DNA of 64,000 nucleotides from Lachnospiraceae bacterium (GTDB lineage Bacteria > Bacillota > Clostridia > Lachnospirales > Lachnospiraceae): positions 1-64,000 of the forward strand of contig JAGBBV010000015.1 of the NCBI GenBank assembly GCA_017938315.1. The letters are read 5' to 3'. The notes below the pieces were generated by a model. That model had not been told where the DNA came from. It did not search any database and saw only the letters and a list, made by a program, of their open reading frames with translations. The translations under genes and the position numbers were made by a program. Positions 1 through 7,912 of the stretch are shown here, one piece after another (positions within the stretch are counted from its first letter, which is position 1; each line of letters begins with the position of its first letter).

Positions 1-11
1 TAGAAAAATCT

Positions 12-110
12 AATCAGCAGACTTTAAAGATGTAATAAATAGCTCATTCCAAAACTTGCTTCGCTTCGAACAGTTGGAATGAGCTATACATTTTTTAAAG
101 TCTGCTGATT
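12..110. repeat. Nested 99-bp inverted repeat
   Basis: Outer arms of 16 bp (12-27, AATCAGCAGACTTTAA, and its exact complement at 95-110) enclose a second perfect 14-bp pair (39-52 and 74-87, ATAGCTCATTCCAA). The central loop holds TGCTTCGCTTCGAA. It lies about 170 bp beyond the typA stop and could act as a bidirectional terminator, but it is larger and more symmetric than an ordinary one and has no pure T-run directly after the outer arm. A similarly nested structure follows prfA at 60495-60635. Confidence 0.8.
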
Positions 111-280
111 GATTTTTTACAAAAGCTTTTAAAAGGCGTTTAAGCACAAGTTGCAATTAAGCGGTTTTGAGTTCTTGTGACGGACAGCTAATAGGCATAT
201 GAAAAAGATATTTCAAAAAATCCCGAAAGATGATATAAGCTTTCTAAACGCAAAATAAATCGTCGGAGATTTTTTAGAGA
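111..280. other. Non-coding stretch downstream of typA
   Basis: I see no gene, RNA motif or convincing terminator here apart from the inverted repeat that ends at 110. It is the AT-rich 3' flank of typA. Confidence 0.5.
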
Positions 281-2116
281 CTAGTTACCGGAGCGCATAG
301 CGGCTCTTTTACGCATCGTAGGGTCAAGTATTTTTTTGCGGATACGAAGGGACGTAGGAGTTACCTCAAGCAGTTCGTCAGTATCAATAAATTCCAGTGC
401 CTGCTCTAAACTGAGAACCTTGGGTGGTGTCAGTCTTAAGGCTTCGTCTGCGCTGGAGGAACGGGTGTTGGTAAGCTGCTTTTTCTTACAAACATTCAGT
501 TCAATATCTTCGCCGCGTCCGTTTTGTCCTACAACCATACCGGAATATACTTTTTCACCGGGACCGATAAAGAGGGTTCCCCTTTCCTGGGCATTATAAA
601 GCCCGTAGGTGATGGCTTCCCCTGCCTCGAAGGCGATGAGAGAGCCTTGTTTTCTATATTGGATATCTCCCTTATAAGGACCATAACCGTCAAAAATACT
701 GTTCATGATACCATTTCCCTTGGTATCTGTCATAAATTCTCCACGATAACCGATTAAACCTCTGGAGGGAATGGAAAACTCAAGACGGGTATAGCCGCCG
801 GAGGCAGCTCCCATGTTCTGAAGTTCCCCTTTTCTTTGACTCAACTTTTCAATAACAGAACCGGAAAATTCTTCTGGAACATCAATGTAGCAAAGTTCCA
901 TAGGCTCCAGTTTCTTTCCTTTTTCATCTTCTTTATAAAGAACCTCTGCTTTGCTGACAGCAAATTCATAACCTTCCCGGCGCATATTTTCAATTAATAC
1001 AGAAAGGTGCAGTTCACCTCTGCCGGAAACCTTAAACGCTTCTGTAGTATCGGTTTCTTCTACGCGTAGCGAAACATCGGTGTTTAACTCACGGAATAAA
1101 CGGTCCCTAAGATGCCTGCTGGTAACATATTTTCCTTCCTGCCCTGCGAGAGGGGAGTCATTAACAATAAAATGCATGGCAATGGTGGGCTCCGATATTT
1201 TTTGGAAGGGGATGGGATTTACATTGTCAGGTGCACATAATGTATCTCCGATATGAATGTCAGCAATACCGGAAATAGCTACAATAGAGCCAATGCCTGC
1301 CTGTGTGACTTCTACCTTATTTAAACCATCAAATTCATAGAGTTTGCTGATTTTCACTTTTTTTTGTTTGTCAGGTTCATGGTGGTTGACAATGACTACT
1401 TCCTGATTGACCTTGACAATGCCGTTGTCTACTTTTCCCACACCGATTCTTCCTACATACTCATTATAATCAATGGTACTGATTAAAATCTGACATCCTG
1501 CATCGGGATCACCTTCCGGAGCGGGAATATAGTCTAAAATGGTTTCAAATAGGGGCACCATGTTTGTCCCCTGCTCATTGACATCTAGGGAAGCAATTCC
1601 GGATTTGGCAGATGCAAAGATAAAGGGACAATCAAGCTGCTCTTCACTGGCATCCAATTCGATAAATAATTCCAGCACTTCGTCAATAACTTCATTGGGA
1701 CGGGCTTCCGGTCTGTCTATTTTATTGATGCAGACAATAACAGGAAGCTTTAGTTCCAGTGCTTTGCGGAGAACGAATTTTGTCTGTGGCATGGCACCTT
1801 CGAAGGCATCTACCACAAGGACAACACCGTTTACCATTTTAAGGACACGTTCTACTTCTCCACCGAAGTCAGCATGCCCGGGGGTATCGATAATGTTGAT
1901 TTTCGTATTTTTATATGTGACTGCAGTGTTTTTGGAAAGGATGGTGATACCGCGTTCCCTTTCTATATCGCCGGAGTCCATAACGCGTTCAGCCACATCC
2001 TGATTGGCACGGAAAACACCGCTTTGCTTTAGTAACTCGTCGACCAATGTGGTTTTACCGTGGTCTACATGGGCAATAATTGCAATATTTCTTACATCTT
2101 CTCTTTTTTGTTTCAT
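281..2116 (-). CDS. typA: Ribosome-associated GTPase TypA/BipA
   Basis: GTPase of the TypA/BipA family, an EF-G relative that binds ribosomes and supports ribosome assembly and stress growth. The 611 residues match the usual family length. The G domain (residues ~7-200) shows the P-loop AHVDHGKTT, switch II DTPGH and the guanine-specificity motif NKID. Domain II, EF-G-like domains III and V and the BipA-specific C-terminal domain follow without gaps. The ATG at 2114-2116 is preceded on its strand by GAAAGG at normal distance. The gene is single and divergent from the OB-fold gene across 253 bp. No key residue is missing, so the call is firm. Confidence 0.97.
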   Translation of the reverse strand: MKQKREDVRNIAIIAHVDHGKTTLVDELLKQSGVFRANQDVAERVMDSGDIERERGITILSKNTAVTYKNTKINIIDTPGHADFGGEVERVLKMVNGVVLVVDAFEGAMPQTKFVLRKALELKLPVIVCINKIDRPEARPNEVIDEVLELFIELDASEEQLDCPFIFASAKSGIASLDVNEQGTNMVPLFETILDYIPAPEGDPDAGCQILISTIDYNEYVGRIGVGKVDNGIVKVNQEVVIVNHHEPDKQKKVKISKLYEFDGLNKVEVTQAGIGSIVAISGIADIHIGDTLCAPDNVNPIPFQKISEPTIAMHFIVNDSPLAGQEGKYVTSRHLRDRLFRELNTDVSLRVEETDTTEAFKVSGRGELHLSVLIENMRREGYEFAVSKAEVLYKEDEKGKKLEPMELCYIDVPEEFSGSVIEKLSQRKGELQNMGAASGGYTRLEFSIPSRGLIGYRGEFMTDTKGNGIMNSIFDGYGPYKGDIQYRKQGSLIAFEAGEAITYGLYNAQERGTLFIGPGEKVYSGMVVGQNGRGEDIELNVCKKKQLTNTRSSSADEALRLTPPKVLSLEQALEFIDTDELLEVTPTSLRIRKKILDPTMRKRAAMRSGN

Positions 2117-2255
2117 ATAAAAGCCTTTCTGAATCTGTGATTACTCAAAACTGTATTAGTATAGCACCAACAGCCTTTTTTTGTAAAGACAGACAGCGTA
2201 AATAACCGTGAAAAGCCGCCACAAAAAACAAAAATCCAAATTTTTTCGACAAAAA

Positions 2256-2261
2256 TTGACA
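2256..2261 (+). promoter_or_regulatory. Possible -35 box for the OB-fold gene
   Basis: A consensus TTGACA lies 108 bp before the gene at 2370 in the typA/OB-fold divergent gap. No good -10 box sits at 17 bp; the nearest, GATAAA at 2281, gives 19 bp. Only the -35 element is supported. Confidence 0.3.
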
Positions 2262-2369
2262 AATTCGGGGAAAAGCGTGCGATAAATGACAGTTCTTTAT
2301 TCCATAAAAAAGTGATATACATATCTCATACAGGAAAAAATTCTTAAAGTGTAAGAAGGGAGAACAACA

Positions 2370-3023
2370 ATGACAGATAAGGTAATTGAAAACAACCAGG
2401 TGGTAATTATGGGGGAAATCGTAAGTGATTTCGTATTCAGCCACGAGATTTTTGGGGAAGGCTTTTACATGGTAGATGTAAAAGTGGCACGTCTAAGCGA
2501 TTCAAATGACATCATTCCGTTAATGGTATCCGAGCGTCTTTTAAATGTGGATGCAGATTATAAAGGAAGCAACATTATGGTGACGGGCCAATTCCGATCC
2601 TACAACAGACATGAAGAAAGAAAAAATAAATTGGTACTTTCTGTGTTTGCAAGAGAAATTGAGTTTGTGGATGAGATTGAAGAGAGTGCAAAATCAAATC
2701 AGATTTATTTAGACGGATATATTTGTAAGGAGCCTATTTACCGAAAAACACCTCTCGGAAGAGAAATCGCAGATTTGCTTCTTGCCGTAAACAGACCTTA
2801 TGGAAAGAGTGATTATATTCCTTGTATCTGCTGGGGAAGAAATGCCAGATATGCAAACAATTTTCATGTAGGAACCAGATGTGAAATTTGGGGCAGAATC
2901 CAGAGTAGGGAATATATGAAAAAGCTCTCAGAAGAAGAGGTGGAAAAAAGAATAGCTTATGAAGTATCTGTGAGCAAACTGGAACTCTCCGAAAATTATG
3001 ATGAAGATTCTATCCGTGCATAA
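2370..3023 (+). CDS. Tandem OB-fold single-stranded DNA-binding protein
   Basis: A 217-residue protein of the single-strand-DNA-binding type built from two OB-like halves. Residues ~8-95 have a first OB pattern (VVIMGEIVSDF ... IMVTGQFRSYN), and residues ~108-205 a second that looks more like canonical Ssb (IYLDGYICKEPIYRKT, then DYIPCICWGRNA and a GTRCEIWGRIQSR strand). Normal Ssb has one OB fold and an acidic tail; here the C-terminus is short and lacks the DDDIPF-like tail that recruits partners. It is therefore probably a specialised paralogue and not the housekeeping Ssb. The ATG is preceded by AGAAGGGAG. The gene stands alone before the CobO-like gene. The binding activity is inferred from the fold. 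Confidence 0.7.
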   Translation: MTDKVIENNQVVIMGEIVSDFVFSHEIFGEGFYMVDVKVARLSDSNDIIPLMVSERLLNVDADYKGSNIMVTGQFRSYNRHEERKNKLVLSVFAREIEFVDEIEESAKSNQIYLDGYICKEPIYRKTPLGREIADLLLAVNRPYGKSDYIPCICWGRNARYANNFHVGTRCEIWGRIQSREYMKKLSEEEVEKRIAYEVSVSKLELSENYDEDSIRA

Positions 3024-3102
3024 AGTGAGGGAATATTGATTTTTAAACACTTCTGTGATATGATAAGCAACGTACTTTTGAAATTTTCATGAGGTGTTTT
3101 AT

Positions 3103-3609
3103 ATGAAGCAGGGATATGTACATATTTACAGCGGAGACGGACATGGAAAGTCACCGGCAGCTCTGGGAAAAGCAGTAATGTCTGCTGCAGCAGGAGAAAA
3201 AGTTGTAATCATTCAGTTTTTGAAGGAAAAGGGAGTCAGTGAATCCGAGTTTATAAGCAGATTAGAGCCGGAAGTTAAAATATTCCGTTTTGAAAAGTCA
3301 GAAGTGAATTTTGATGAGCTTTCCGAAGAAAAGAAAACAGAGGAAATTATCAATATTAAAAACGGACTTAATTTTGCCAAGAAGGTTCTGACTACAGGTG
3401 AATGTGATCTTCTTATTTTGGATGAAGTGTTGGGCCTTATAGATAATAACATCATTTCAGCAGAAGATTTAAAAAATCTTCTTAGCGTAAGGGATGAACA
3501 AACTGATGTGATTATGACAGGAATCTCCATGAGCGACGAAGTATGTGTGCTGGCGGATGAAGTGTCTAAAATAGAAACAATGAAGTTTAAACGTTGGGAA
3601 AATATATAG
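3103..3609 (+). CDS. CobO-like P-loop protein (cobalamin adenosyltransferase family)
   Basis: P-loop protein of the CobA/CobO/BtuR family, whose known members move the adenosyl group of ATP onto cob(I)alamin. Visible features are YVHIYSGDGHGKSPAALG at the N-terminus (P-loop variant GDGHGKS, where most members have GNGKGKT), the VVIIQFLK strand, and the Walker B-like LLILDEVLG near residue 105. I start at ATG 3103, which has GAGGTG 6 nt upstream, and not at the upstream GTG 3094, which overlaps that ribosome binding site. At 168 residues it is slightly short for the family. No other cobalamin gene is nearby, so the substrate is unproven. Confidence 0.72.
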   Translation: MKQGYVHIYSGDGHGKSPAALGKAVMSAAAGEKVVIIQFLKEKGVSESEFISRLEPEVKIFRFEKSEVNFDELSEEKKTEEIINIKNGLNFAKKVLTTGECDLLILDEVLGLIDNNIISAEDLKNLLSVRDEQTDVIMTGISMSDEVCVLADEVSKIETMKFKRWENI

Positions 3610-3615
3610 TTTATT

Positions 3616-3650
3616 ATAAGGAGCAAATCGTTGGATTTGCTCCTTATTTT
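3616..3650 (+). terminator. Intrinsic terminator after the CobO-like gene
   Basis: A perfect 14-bp stem (3616-3629 with 3634-3647) and a GTTG loop are followed by TTTT. It starts 7 nt after the stop codon. Confidence 0.85.
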
Positions 3651-3690
3651 GGGGGCAGTGACATTTTTACCACTGACCATTTTTTTACAC

Positions 3691-3717
3691 TTGACGAATA
3701 CCCCTAGGGGGTATAAA
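3691..3717 (+). promoter_or_regulatory. csoR-copA promoter with CsoR-type operator
   Basis: TTGACG (3691-3696) is followed by the GC-tract palindrome ATACCCCTAGGGGGTAT (3698-3714) and TATAAA (3712-3717, spacing 15) or a further TATAAT at 3719-3724. The C-run/G-run palindrome is the classic operator shape for CsoR-family repressors, and it sits inside the promoter of a csoR-copA operon. Autoregulation released by Cu(I) is therefore the expected control. Confidence 0.8.
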
Positions 3718-3769
3718 TTATAATAAGAGATTAAGAATCATAAGACATAGGTGAAGAAGGAATATATAC

Positions 3770-4060
3770 ATGATGCATGAAAAGAAAAAACACACGCCGA
3801 GAAGCGACGAGCAACAAAAACTTTTACAAAACAGATTAAGCCGAATGATAGGCCAGCTAAATGGTATCAGCAGAATGCTTGAAGAAAACAGGTATTGCGG
3901 AGATGTCTTAACGCAGGTGGCTGCAGTGGAAAGTGCCCTTCAAAGTTTTGGATATATTATTTTGCAGGAGCATTTGGAAAGTTGTGTGACGGAAGGCATA
4001 CGACAAGGAAATGAGAATATGATGGGAGAAGTCATTGACCTTGTGAAAAAACTGAAATAA
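3770..4060 (+). CDS. csoR: Copper-sensing repressor CsoR
   Basis: Small all-helical metal-responsive repressor of the CsoR/RcnR (DUF156) family, 96 residues. The Cu(I) ligand pattern of CsoR proteins is present: Cys in RYCGD in the second helix, then His and Cys in EHLESC in the next helix, giving the C-H-C set that separates copper sensors from nickel or persulfide sensors. The N-terminus is rich in Lys and His. It is the first gene of the operon, 27 bp before copA, and a matching operator lies in its own promoter. Two ATG codons are adjacent at 3770 and 3773; either may be used. Confidence 0.93.
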   Translation: MMHEKKKHTPRSDEQQKLLQNRLSRMIGQLNGISRMLEENRYCGDVLTQVAAVESALQSFGYIILQEHLESCVTEGIRQGNENMMGEVIDLVKKLK

Positions 4061-4087
4061 ATCAGTGCCAAGAGAGGAAAAGACAGA

Positions 4088-6643
4088 ATGAAAAAGGAAA
4101 AATACGCAGTTACGGGTATGACATGTTCAGCCTGCTCTTCCCATGTGGAAAAGAGTGTGGGCAAACTTAAGGGAATGCAGAAAGTTACAGTGAATCTTCT
4201 GACAAACAGCATGCAGGTGGAATATGATGAAAGCATTTGTAGCAAAGAGAAGATAATAGAAGCCGTGGAAAATGGCGGGTATGGTGCAAGGCCTATGACA
4301 GAGGGGACCGGGGAAAGTGAGCATAAGGGAAACAGAAATACCCAAGCCTTGCAGGAAAGCAAAGATATGAAAAGAAGGCTGATAATATCAATTGTCTTTA
4401 TGATATTATTGATGGCTGTTTCTATGCACCACATGTTTTTTATGTGGTTTCAAATTCCCATGCCGGCTGTTATTCATAATTTGTTTCATGGGAATGAAAA
4501 TGCCATTACCTTTGCTTTCACCCAATTTTTGCTGACACTTCCTATTATATATATGAACAGGAAGTTCTTTCAGGTGGGATTTAAGGCATTATGGCATTTA
4601 AGTCCGAATATGGACAGCTTAGTTGCTGTGGGTTCCGGCGGAGCTCTTTTGTATGGTGTCTTTGCCATTTACCGTATGGGATATGGATTAGGATACGGGG
4701 ATATGGAACTGGTGAGTGATTATGTATCTAACTTATATTTTGAGTCATCCGGGATGATTTTGACCCTGGTCACAGTGGGAAAATATTTAGAAACCCGTTC
4801 TAAAGGTAAAACAGGTGAAGCCATAGAGAAACTGATGGACTTATCACCCAAAACGGCAATTCTTCTTAAAAATGGAGAGGAGAACGAAGTTCCAACAGAA
4901 TTTATACAGAAGGATGATTTGTTTGTGGTAAAACCGGGAAGCCTGATTCCTGTTGATGGTGTTGTAATAGAAGGCACATCCGGTGTAAATGAGGCTGCCA
5001 TTACGGGCGAGAGTATTCCCGTAGAAAAGGGAGTGGGTGACAAGGTAATTTCAGCTACAATGAATAAGGCTGGAAGATTGATTTGTAAGGCTGTGAAAGT
5101 GGGAGAAGATACCACACTGTCACAGATTATTAAGCTAGTAGAAGAAGCATCTGCTTCTAAAGCACCGATTGCAAAACTGGCAGATAAGATTGCCGGAGTT
5201 TTTGTTCCTGCAGTTATGGTAATTGCTATGGTCACTTTTGTGATATGGATGTATGCAGGCGGGGAGTTTGAGATGGCAATGCAATGTGCCATTTCTGTCT
5301 TGGTGATATCCTGTCCCTGTGCTCTTGGCCTTGCCACGCCGGTAGCTATTATGGTGGGAACCGGTGTGGGAGCAAAGCATGGTATACTGATTAAATCCGG
5401 TGATGCACTTCAGGCGGCCCGGGATGTGGATACGGTTGTACTGGATAAGACAGGAACCATTACGGAGGGTGAGCCAAAACTGACGGATATTTTCGGTTAT
5501 GAAAAAGGTGTTGGGACAGATGAGATACTTGCACTGATAGCTGCTTTAGAAAAGCCCAGTGAGCATCCCCTTGCAGAGGCCATTGTGCGGGAGGCAGAAA
5601 AGAATAAAATTAGGATTCCTAAGGTGGAAGACTTTCAGGCGGTATTCGGTAAGGGCGTGATGGGAGTCTATGAAAAAGAACGGCTTTTAGCCGGTAACCG
5701 TAAGTTTATGGAAGAGAACAAAATTATGCTGCAGCAGGAACATCTGCAGGCCATAGAAGAACTGGCACTGGAAGGGAAAACACCACTTTTATTTGCCAGA
5801 AACGAACATCTTTCTGCGATTGTCGCAGTTGCGGATACGGTTAAAAGCTCTTCAAAAAAAGCAATCAGAGAATTCCGTAATAGGAAAATAGATGTAGTTA
5901 TGTTAACCGGTGACAACAGTAATACAGCAGAGGCGGTTAGGAAAAAACTTAATATTGACCGGGTAATTGCGGAGGTTTTGCCGGAGGATAAAGAAAAGGA
6001 AATCAGAAGACTACAGGCAGAAGGCCGTAAGGTTGCCATGATAGGGGACGGTATTAACGATGCACCGGCGCTTGCGGCGGCAGATGTAGGGATAGCAATA
6101 GGCGCAGGGACAGATGTTGCCATTGACAGTGCAGATATTATTTTAATGAAGAGCGTATTGACAGATGCCATTACGGCGATTGACCTAAGTAAAGCAGTCA
6201 TTCAAAACATTAAACAGAATCTGTTTTGGGCATTCTTTTATAATGCAATCTGTATTCCCCTGGCAGCAGGGGCTTTTTACCCGATGCTTGGTATTAGGTT
6301 AAGTCCCATGATTGGTGCCGCTGCAATGAGCATGAGTAGTTTGTTTGTGGTAGGAAATGCACTCAGATTAAGGAAATTCAAGGCAACAGAAAAGAAAAAC
6401 ATTCATAAGGAAATGCATAAGGAGGAAAAAGAAATGAAGAAAACCATGATAATTGAAGGGATGATGTGCGGACATTGCACAGGAAGGGTTCAAAAAAACT
6501 TGGAAGCCATAGAAGGAGTAGCAAATGTAACCATGAGTCTGGAAAATAAGAGCGCAGAGCTTGTTTTAAATGCAGAAGTGGCAGATGAGATATTGAAAAA
6601 CGCAGTGACGGAAGCAGGGTATGAAGTGTTGGAAATAAAATAG
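4088..6643 (+). CDS. copA: Cu(I)-exporting P1B-type ATPase with C-terminal CopZ-like domain
   Basis: Membrane copper exporter of the CopA type, 851 residues. Order: N-terminal heavy-metal domain with GMTCSACS (Cys13, Cys16), membrane helices from residue ~95, actuator motif TGES (306-309), transmembrane metal motif CPC (409-411), phosphorylation motif DKTGT (Asp453), the SEHPLAEA nucleotide motif, TGDN, GDGINDAP, and final membrane helices. After about residue 755 come a Lys/His/Glu-rich linker and a second heavy-metal domain with GMMCGHC (residues ~783-851), which looks like a fused CopZ chaperone. Most CopA proteins have metal domains only at the N-terminus. It is co-transcribed with csoR. 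A strong ribosome binding site lies inside the reading frame before the C-terminal domain (separate entry). Confidence 0.96.
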   Translation: MKKEKYAVTGMTCSACSSHVEKSVGKLKGMQKVTVNLLTNSMQVEYDESICSKEKIIEAVENGGYGARPMTEGTGESEHKGNRNTQALQESKDMKRRLIISIVFMILLMAVSMHHMFFMWFQIPMPAVIHNLFHGNENAITFAFTQFLLTLPIIYMNRKFFQVGFKALWHLSPNMDSLVAVGSGGALLYGVFAIYRMGYGLGYGDMELVSDYVSNLYFESSGMILTLVTVGKYLETRSKGKTGEAIEKLMDLSPKTAILLKNGEENEVPTEFIQKDDLFVVKPGSLIPVDGVVIEGTSGVNEAAITGESIPVEKGVGDKVISATMNKAGRLICKAVKVGEDTTLSQIIKLVEEASASKAPIAKLADKIAGVFVPAVMVIAMVTFVIWMYAGGEFEMAMQCAISVLVISCPCALGLATPVAIMVGTGVGAKHGILIKSGDALQAARDVDTVVLDKTGTITEGEPKLTDIFGYEKGVGTDEILALIAALEKPSEHPLAEAIVREAEKNKIRIPKVEDFQAVFGKGVMGVYEKERLLAGNRKFMEENKIMLQQEHLQAIEELALEGKTPLLFARNEHLSAIVAVADTVKSSSKKAIREFRNRKIDVVMLTGDNSNTAEAVRKKLNIDRVIAEVLPEDKEKEIRRLQAEGRKVAMIGDGINDAPALAAADVGIAIGAGTDVAIDSADIILMKSVLTDAITAIDLSKAVIQNIKQNLFWAFFYNAICIPLAAGAFYPMLGIRLSPMIGAAAMSMSSLFVVGNALRLRKFKATEKKNIHKEMHKEEKEMKKTMIIEGMMCGHCTGRVQKNLEAIEGVANVTMSLENKSAELVLNAEVADEILKNAVTEAGYEVLEIK
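6434..6643 (+). CDS. copZ: Possible internally initiated CopZ-like copper chaperone
   Basis: Inside copA and in the same frame, AAGGAGG at 6419-6425 stands 8 nt before ATG 6434, ideal spacing for a translation start. Initiation here would give a free 69-residue protein starting MKKTMIIEGMMCGHC, the length and motif of a stand-alone CopZ Cu(I) chaperone. The linker just upstream is rich in K, E and H, and part of the Shine-Dalgarno match could simply reflect its KEEK codons. That makes separate production plausible but unproven. Confidence 0.45.
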   Translation: MKKTMIIEGMMCGHCTGRVQKNLEAIEGVANVTMSLENKSAELVLNAEVADEILKNAVTEAGYEVLEIK

Positions 6644-6650
6644 GAACATA

Positions 6651-6688
6651 AAATCGGTGCCATTTTGGTTGATGGCACCGATTTTTTA
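6651..6688. terminator. Bidirectional terminator between copA and the DUF362 gene
   Basis: A 12-bp stem (6651-6662 with 6673-6684) ends in a T-run on the + strand and is preceded by an A-rich stretch that serves as a T-run for the - strand. It separates two converging genes and overlaps the last codons of the - strand gene. Confidence 0.85.
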
Positions 6689-7801
6689 TAAAGCTCTTTT
6701 GACAGAGATGGCTTTCATAGGGCACATTTCCTGACAACAAAAACAGGAGATGCAACCTTTCTTCTTAAATACGGCTTTTTTGTTCTTTATATTAATGATA
6801 TGTGCAGGACAGCTCTCTGCACATTTGCCGCAACCGACACATAAGTCTTTGTGTACCTGTGGATAAGATTTTAGAACTTTTGCTGCTATTTTAGCAAAGT
6901 ATTTTCCCAGTTTTCCGGGAAGAACGCCGGAGAAATCAAGGTTTTTGGTATCAGGCACCTGAAAGGGAGTTAAGTTTTCAGGGATAGAATCACCATGCAG
7001 GTGTATATCCGAAGGGTTAGCAAGACCTAAGTCAACGGCTTGCCTGATCATTTCGATTTCCATAGGCTCAAGTCCCATCAATCCGGCTGCAAAATAATCC
7101 TGAGTATAAAAATCCCGTGCGGCCATAATCATATGAAGGGGATGGGAAGTTCCGCCGGTAGGGCCGTTCCCTTCCATGGCATCAATGGCATCTATAATGG
7201 TTAGATTTGGCTTTACCGTTTGTGCCAGTTCTAAAAGCATGCGGGAAAAATCTTTAATATCGGGCCACCGGTAATGCATTTGCGGCTTCTCAAGCCCTGG
7301 AATGACACCAAAGAGATTTTTAATCCCACCGGAGTATCCTGTCATGGCATGGGTTTTTAGTTTACATATATTAATGATATAATCTGCCTCTGCAATTGGC
7401 GTGATAACGGAAAATGAGCGGTTATAAAAATCTTCTTTTGTGTGAATGGTTTTTGAACTGAAATCCATATTTAACGCCAAATCCGGTTCCAGTTGTTTCA
7501 TGCCACAAGTAGTGTAAATGGCGTTCATGTGCTCTGCATTATACAGACCACCGGAACTTTCGGCTAGAGTAATGTCTGTAATTTGATGCTCTCTAAGCCA
7601 GCGGACCACAGCTTTGATTACAAGAGGATGAGTGGTTACAGGAAACTCAGGACTTTTAGCAGTTACAAGATTGGGCTTTATGGCAACCTTTAGTCCGGGT
7701 TTCATATCACCGGCAACGCCAAGTGCTTCAAAAGAGTTGCAAATAGCCTGATAAATAAGTGATTCATCATATGTGCTGACATGATACAGTGTTTGTAACA
7801 T
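6686..7801 (-). CDS. DUF362 protein with C-terminal 2[4Fe-4S] ferredoxin domain
   Basis: A 371-residue cytoplasmic protein. Residues ~15-290 form a DUF362 domain (VAIKPNLVTAKSPE, then ITLAESSGG and KTHAMTGYSGGIKNLFG). The C-terminus (about 320-371) carries two clusters of cysteines, CVGCGKCAESCP and CISCFCCQEMCP, the spacing of a bacterial 2[4Fe-4S] ferredoxin; the second CXXCXXC contains an extra Cys. Such fusions are common in anaerobic Firmicutes and probably move electrons, but the reaction is not known to me. It is a single gene, divergent from the LytTR regulator. The ATG at 7799-7801 has AAGGAAGG upstream. Confidence 0.85.
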   Translation of the reverse strand: MLQTLYHVSTYDESLIYQAICNSFEALGVAGDMKPGLKVAIKPNLVTAKSPEFPVTTHPLVIKAVVRWLREHQITDITLAESSGGLYNAEHMNAIYTTCGMKQLEPDLALNMDFSSKTIHTKEDFYNRSFSVITPIAEADYIINICKLKTHAMTGYSGGIKNLFGVIPGLEKPQMHYRWPDIKDFSRMLLELAQTVKPNLTIIDAIDAMEGNGPTGGTSHPLHMIMAARDFYTQDYFAAGLMGLEPMEIEMIRQAVDLGLANPSDIHLHGDSIPENLTPFQVPDTKNLDFSGVLPGKLGKYFAKIAAKVLKSYPQVHKDLCVGCGKCAESCPAHIINIKNKKAVFKKKGCISCFCCQEMCPMKAISVKRAL

Positions 7802-7854
7802 AAATAACCTTCCTTATATGTAGTGTCAGGTTATTTTAACATAAATAATATTAT

Positions 7855-7884
7855 TTGAAAACGGGTAGTATGTTGTGATAAAAT
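7855..7884 (+). promoter_or_regulatory. Promoter of the LytTR regulator
   Basis: TTGAAA (7855-7860), an 18-bp spacer and TAAAAT (7879-7884), with TGA directly before the -10 box giving an extended -10. It lies 28 bp before the start codon. Confidence 0.6.
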
Positions 7885-7912
7885 AAAGACGTGTAAGAAG
7901 GAGGTCCTGGAG

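Noticed and set aside
1539-2003. 154-codon frame antisense to typA
   Set aside because: Ser/Thr-rich shadow of a highly conserved gene, without ribosome binding site.
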